From CAZRHH01 sp964599885 (GTDB taxonomy: Bacteria; Chloroflexota; Dehalococcoidia; DSTF01; JACRBR01), in the NCBI GenBank assembly GCA_964599885.1, contig CAZRHH010000055.1, forward strand, positions 1 to 21,277: a stretch of 21,277 bases of DNA, in the 5' to 3' direction. Under the pieces are notes generated by a model. It made no database searches and was not told the DNA's origin. It worked only from the letters and a program-made list of their open reading frames with translations. Shown in pieces: positions 20,634 through 21,277 of this stretch. Numbering within the stretch: position 1 is the first letter of the stretch; each line of letters starts with the position of its first letter. A program made the position numbers and the translations under genes.

Positions 20634-20891
20634 TCAGACTGCCGGCGTCACTCCGGGACGTTCGGCGGCCAAGAATCGCCGGCCTGTGCGAGTGACCGAT
20701 ACGACCATCCCCGCACCGTCGCGGCGCTGACACGCGACGAATCTCAGATCGACGGCGTCTTCCCAGATCGGCAGCCTCGGACACGACGTCCGCCAGGCGT
20801 CCATCACGTCGGCGTACGGACGCGACGACGCGCCGATCCACTCCAGCAGATCCAGCACGAGCGCCTTGTTGTCGATAGATGCGCTGGTCAC
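20634..20891 (-). CDS. Small conserved-looking hypothetical protein
   Basis: An 85-residue protein whose core (ALVLDLLEWIGASSRPYADV, then MDAWRTSCPRLPIWEDAVD) looks like a compact helical/winged fold and has good codon use. The remainder (GMVVSVTRTGRRFLA) resembles the strand-turn-strand wing seen in small winged-helix proteins. The GTG at 20891 overlaps the stop of an upstream 29-residue gene (GTGA). Earlier in-frame codons read through Arg/Pro-rich sequence and are unlikely. The function is not known; a small DNA-binding role is only a guess. It converges on the epoxide-hydrolase gene at 26 bases. Confidence 0.55.
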   Translation of the reverse strand: MTSASIDNKALVLDLLEWIGASSRPYADVMDAWRTSCPRLPIWEDAVDLRFVACQRRDGAGMVVSVTRTGRRFLAAERPGVTPAV

Positions 20892-20977
20892 GTCCCCTGC
20901 CGATTGTACACCGCGCGAACGATCTCCTCGAGTTCGGCGATGCCTTCTGGGGAGAGGTGGGGGCATGGAAGGTTCAT
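20888..20977 (-). CDS. Very small protein coupled to the 85-residue gene
   Basis: A 29-residue frame, MNLPCPHLSPEGIAELEEIV then RAVYNRQGT, with amphipathic helical character and codon use like its neighbours. Its TGA overlaps the GTG of the next gene by two bases. A TTG about 14 codons upstream is an alternative start, and no clear Shine-Dalgarno is seen. CPH could be half of a metal site. It may be a genuine leader or partner peptide, or the remaining end of a decayed longer gene. Confidence 0.4.
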   Translation of the reverse strand: MNLPCPHLSPEGIAELEEIVRAVYNRQGT

Positions 20978-21101
20978 ACCATCAGCACCAACATGCAACA
21001 ACCGTTGTGTCGTCTACGGCTTGTGTGGATGGCCGCGGTGCCGGACCTGCAAATGGATTCGAGCGGCCCGCTTTGGGCTGGTGGTGCATCCGCGCGATAC
21101 C

Positions 21102-21130
21102 GGGGCGAACACGTGGGTTCGCCCCTACCG
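21102..21130. repeat. Hairpin GGGGCGAAC/GTTCGCCCC with TACCG edge
   Basis: Nine-base perfect arms, GGGGCGAAC (21102-21110) and GTTCGCCCC (21117-21125), enclose ACGTGG. The right edge GCCCCTACCG (21121-21130) is the complement of the edge of the 624-650 hairpin. No U-tract follows. Confidence 0.8.
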
Positions 21131-21202
21131 CTGTCACGGATGCTCATCTGCGAAGGGGCCCCCGCCTCACATGGAACTCTGTGGCGAACGGGACGCGCCC
21201 GT

Positions 21203-21208
21203 TAGCAT
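21203..21208 (+). promoter_or_regulatory. Candidate -10 box, leaderless start of SDR gene
   Basis: TAGCAT (TANNNT) ends exactly 6 nt before the ATG at 21215. No Shine-Dalgarno is present. Confidence 0.4.
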
Positions 21209-21214
21209 GACGCC

Positions 21215-21277
21215 ATGGACCTTGAACTTAGCGGAAAAGCGGCGCTGATCACCGGCGCGTCGCGCGGGATCGGGCGG
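21215..21277 (+). CDS. Short-chain dehydrogenase/reductase, N-terminal fragment
   Basis: The first 21 codons of an SDR-family oxidoreductase, cut by the window end. The sequence LSGKAALITGASRGIGR carries the nucleotide-binding TGxxxGIG loop; the small residues and the Ser-Arg before GIG suggest NADP(H) use. The rest of the gene, including the YxxxK site, lies outside. Substrate cannot be inferred. Confidence 0.85.
   Translation, partial: MDLELSGKAALITGASRGIGR

Larger units (their letters stand above)
20978..21214. other. Spacer before SDR gene
   Basis: No gene beyond those listed. It holds the hairpin at 21102-21125 and, at its end, the TAGCAT box of the SDR gene. Confidence 0.6.

Overview
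The window is GC-rich bacterial chromosome. Coding is dense on both strands, with short operons and intergenic spacers full of small repeats. No rRNA, tRNA, CRISPR array, phage gene or transposase is visible. The gene mix, TTG/GTG starts, several starts without a ribosome binding site, and the repeat-rich spacers fit an uncultured Chloroflexota-like lineage. That assignment is inference; no marker gene here settles it.

Layout. 1-863: a heptanucleotide array, a coupled pair of very small genes (one a zinc ribbon), and a spacer packed with palindromes. 864-3776: a QueD/PTPS-like enzyme, an FAD monooxygenase, a cupin and, on the minus strand, a VOC protein. 3913-6906: a CitE-like CoA-ester lyase, a MarR regulator with its own terminator, an enoyl-CoA hydratase and an orphan HicB-like protein; the first three look like an acyl-CoA catabolism neighbourhood. 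6938-10426: an acyltransferase-3 membrane protein, a second VOC protein, a thioredoxin-type arsenate reductase and a FabH-type ketosynthase. 10449-12178: a frameshifted secreted protein, a 530-base spacer, a small hypothetical gene and a GxxExxY (PD-(D/E)XK-like) gene enclosed by 33-bp inverted repeats. 12180-14152: coaX-coaBC, two enzymes of coenzyme A synthesis, overlapping by one base. 14348-17189: a hypothetical protein, a PHP phosphoesterase, a GRAM-like protein and an anchored alpha/beta hydrolase with a dockerin-like calcium loop. 17325-21277: an EEP-family phosphoesterase, a small glycine-zipper membrane protein, pyrE, an epoxide-hydrolase/dehalogenase-like enzyme, a coupled pair of tiny minus-strand genes, and the first 21 codons of a short-chain dehydrogenase.

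The most interesting signals are not ordinary genes. (1) The GxxExxY gene lies in a 575-bp unit bounded by 33-bp inverted repeats, each built from 9-bp iterons; both repeats touch the stop codons of neighbouring genes. (2) Five genes carry a TANNNT box exactly 6 nt before the ATG and lack a clear Shine-Dalgarno, which suggests leaderless transcription; the GxxExxY gene has a close variant. (3) Several dispersed repeat families occupy the spacers: CCA-phased heptads, a 28-mer of three octamers plus GTGA, and hairpins sharing the 10-mer edge CGGTAGGGGC.
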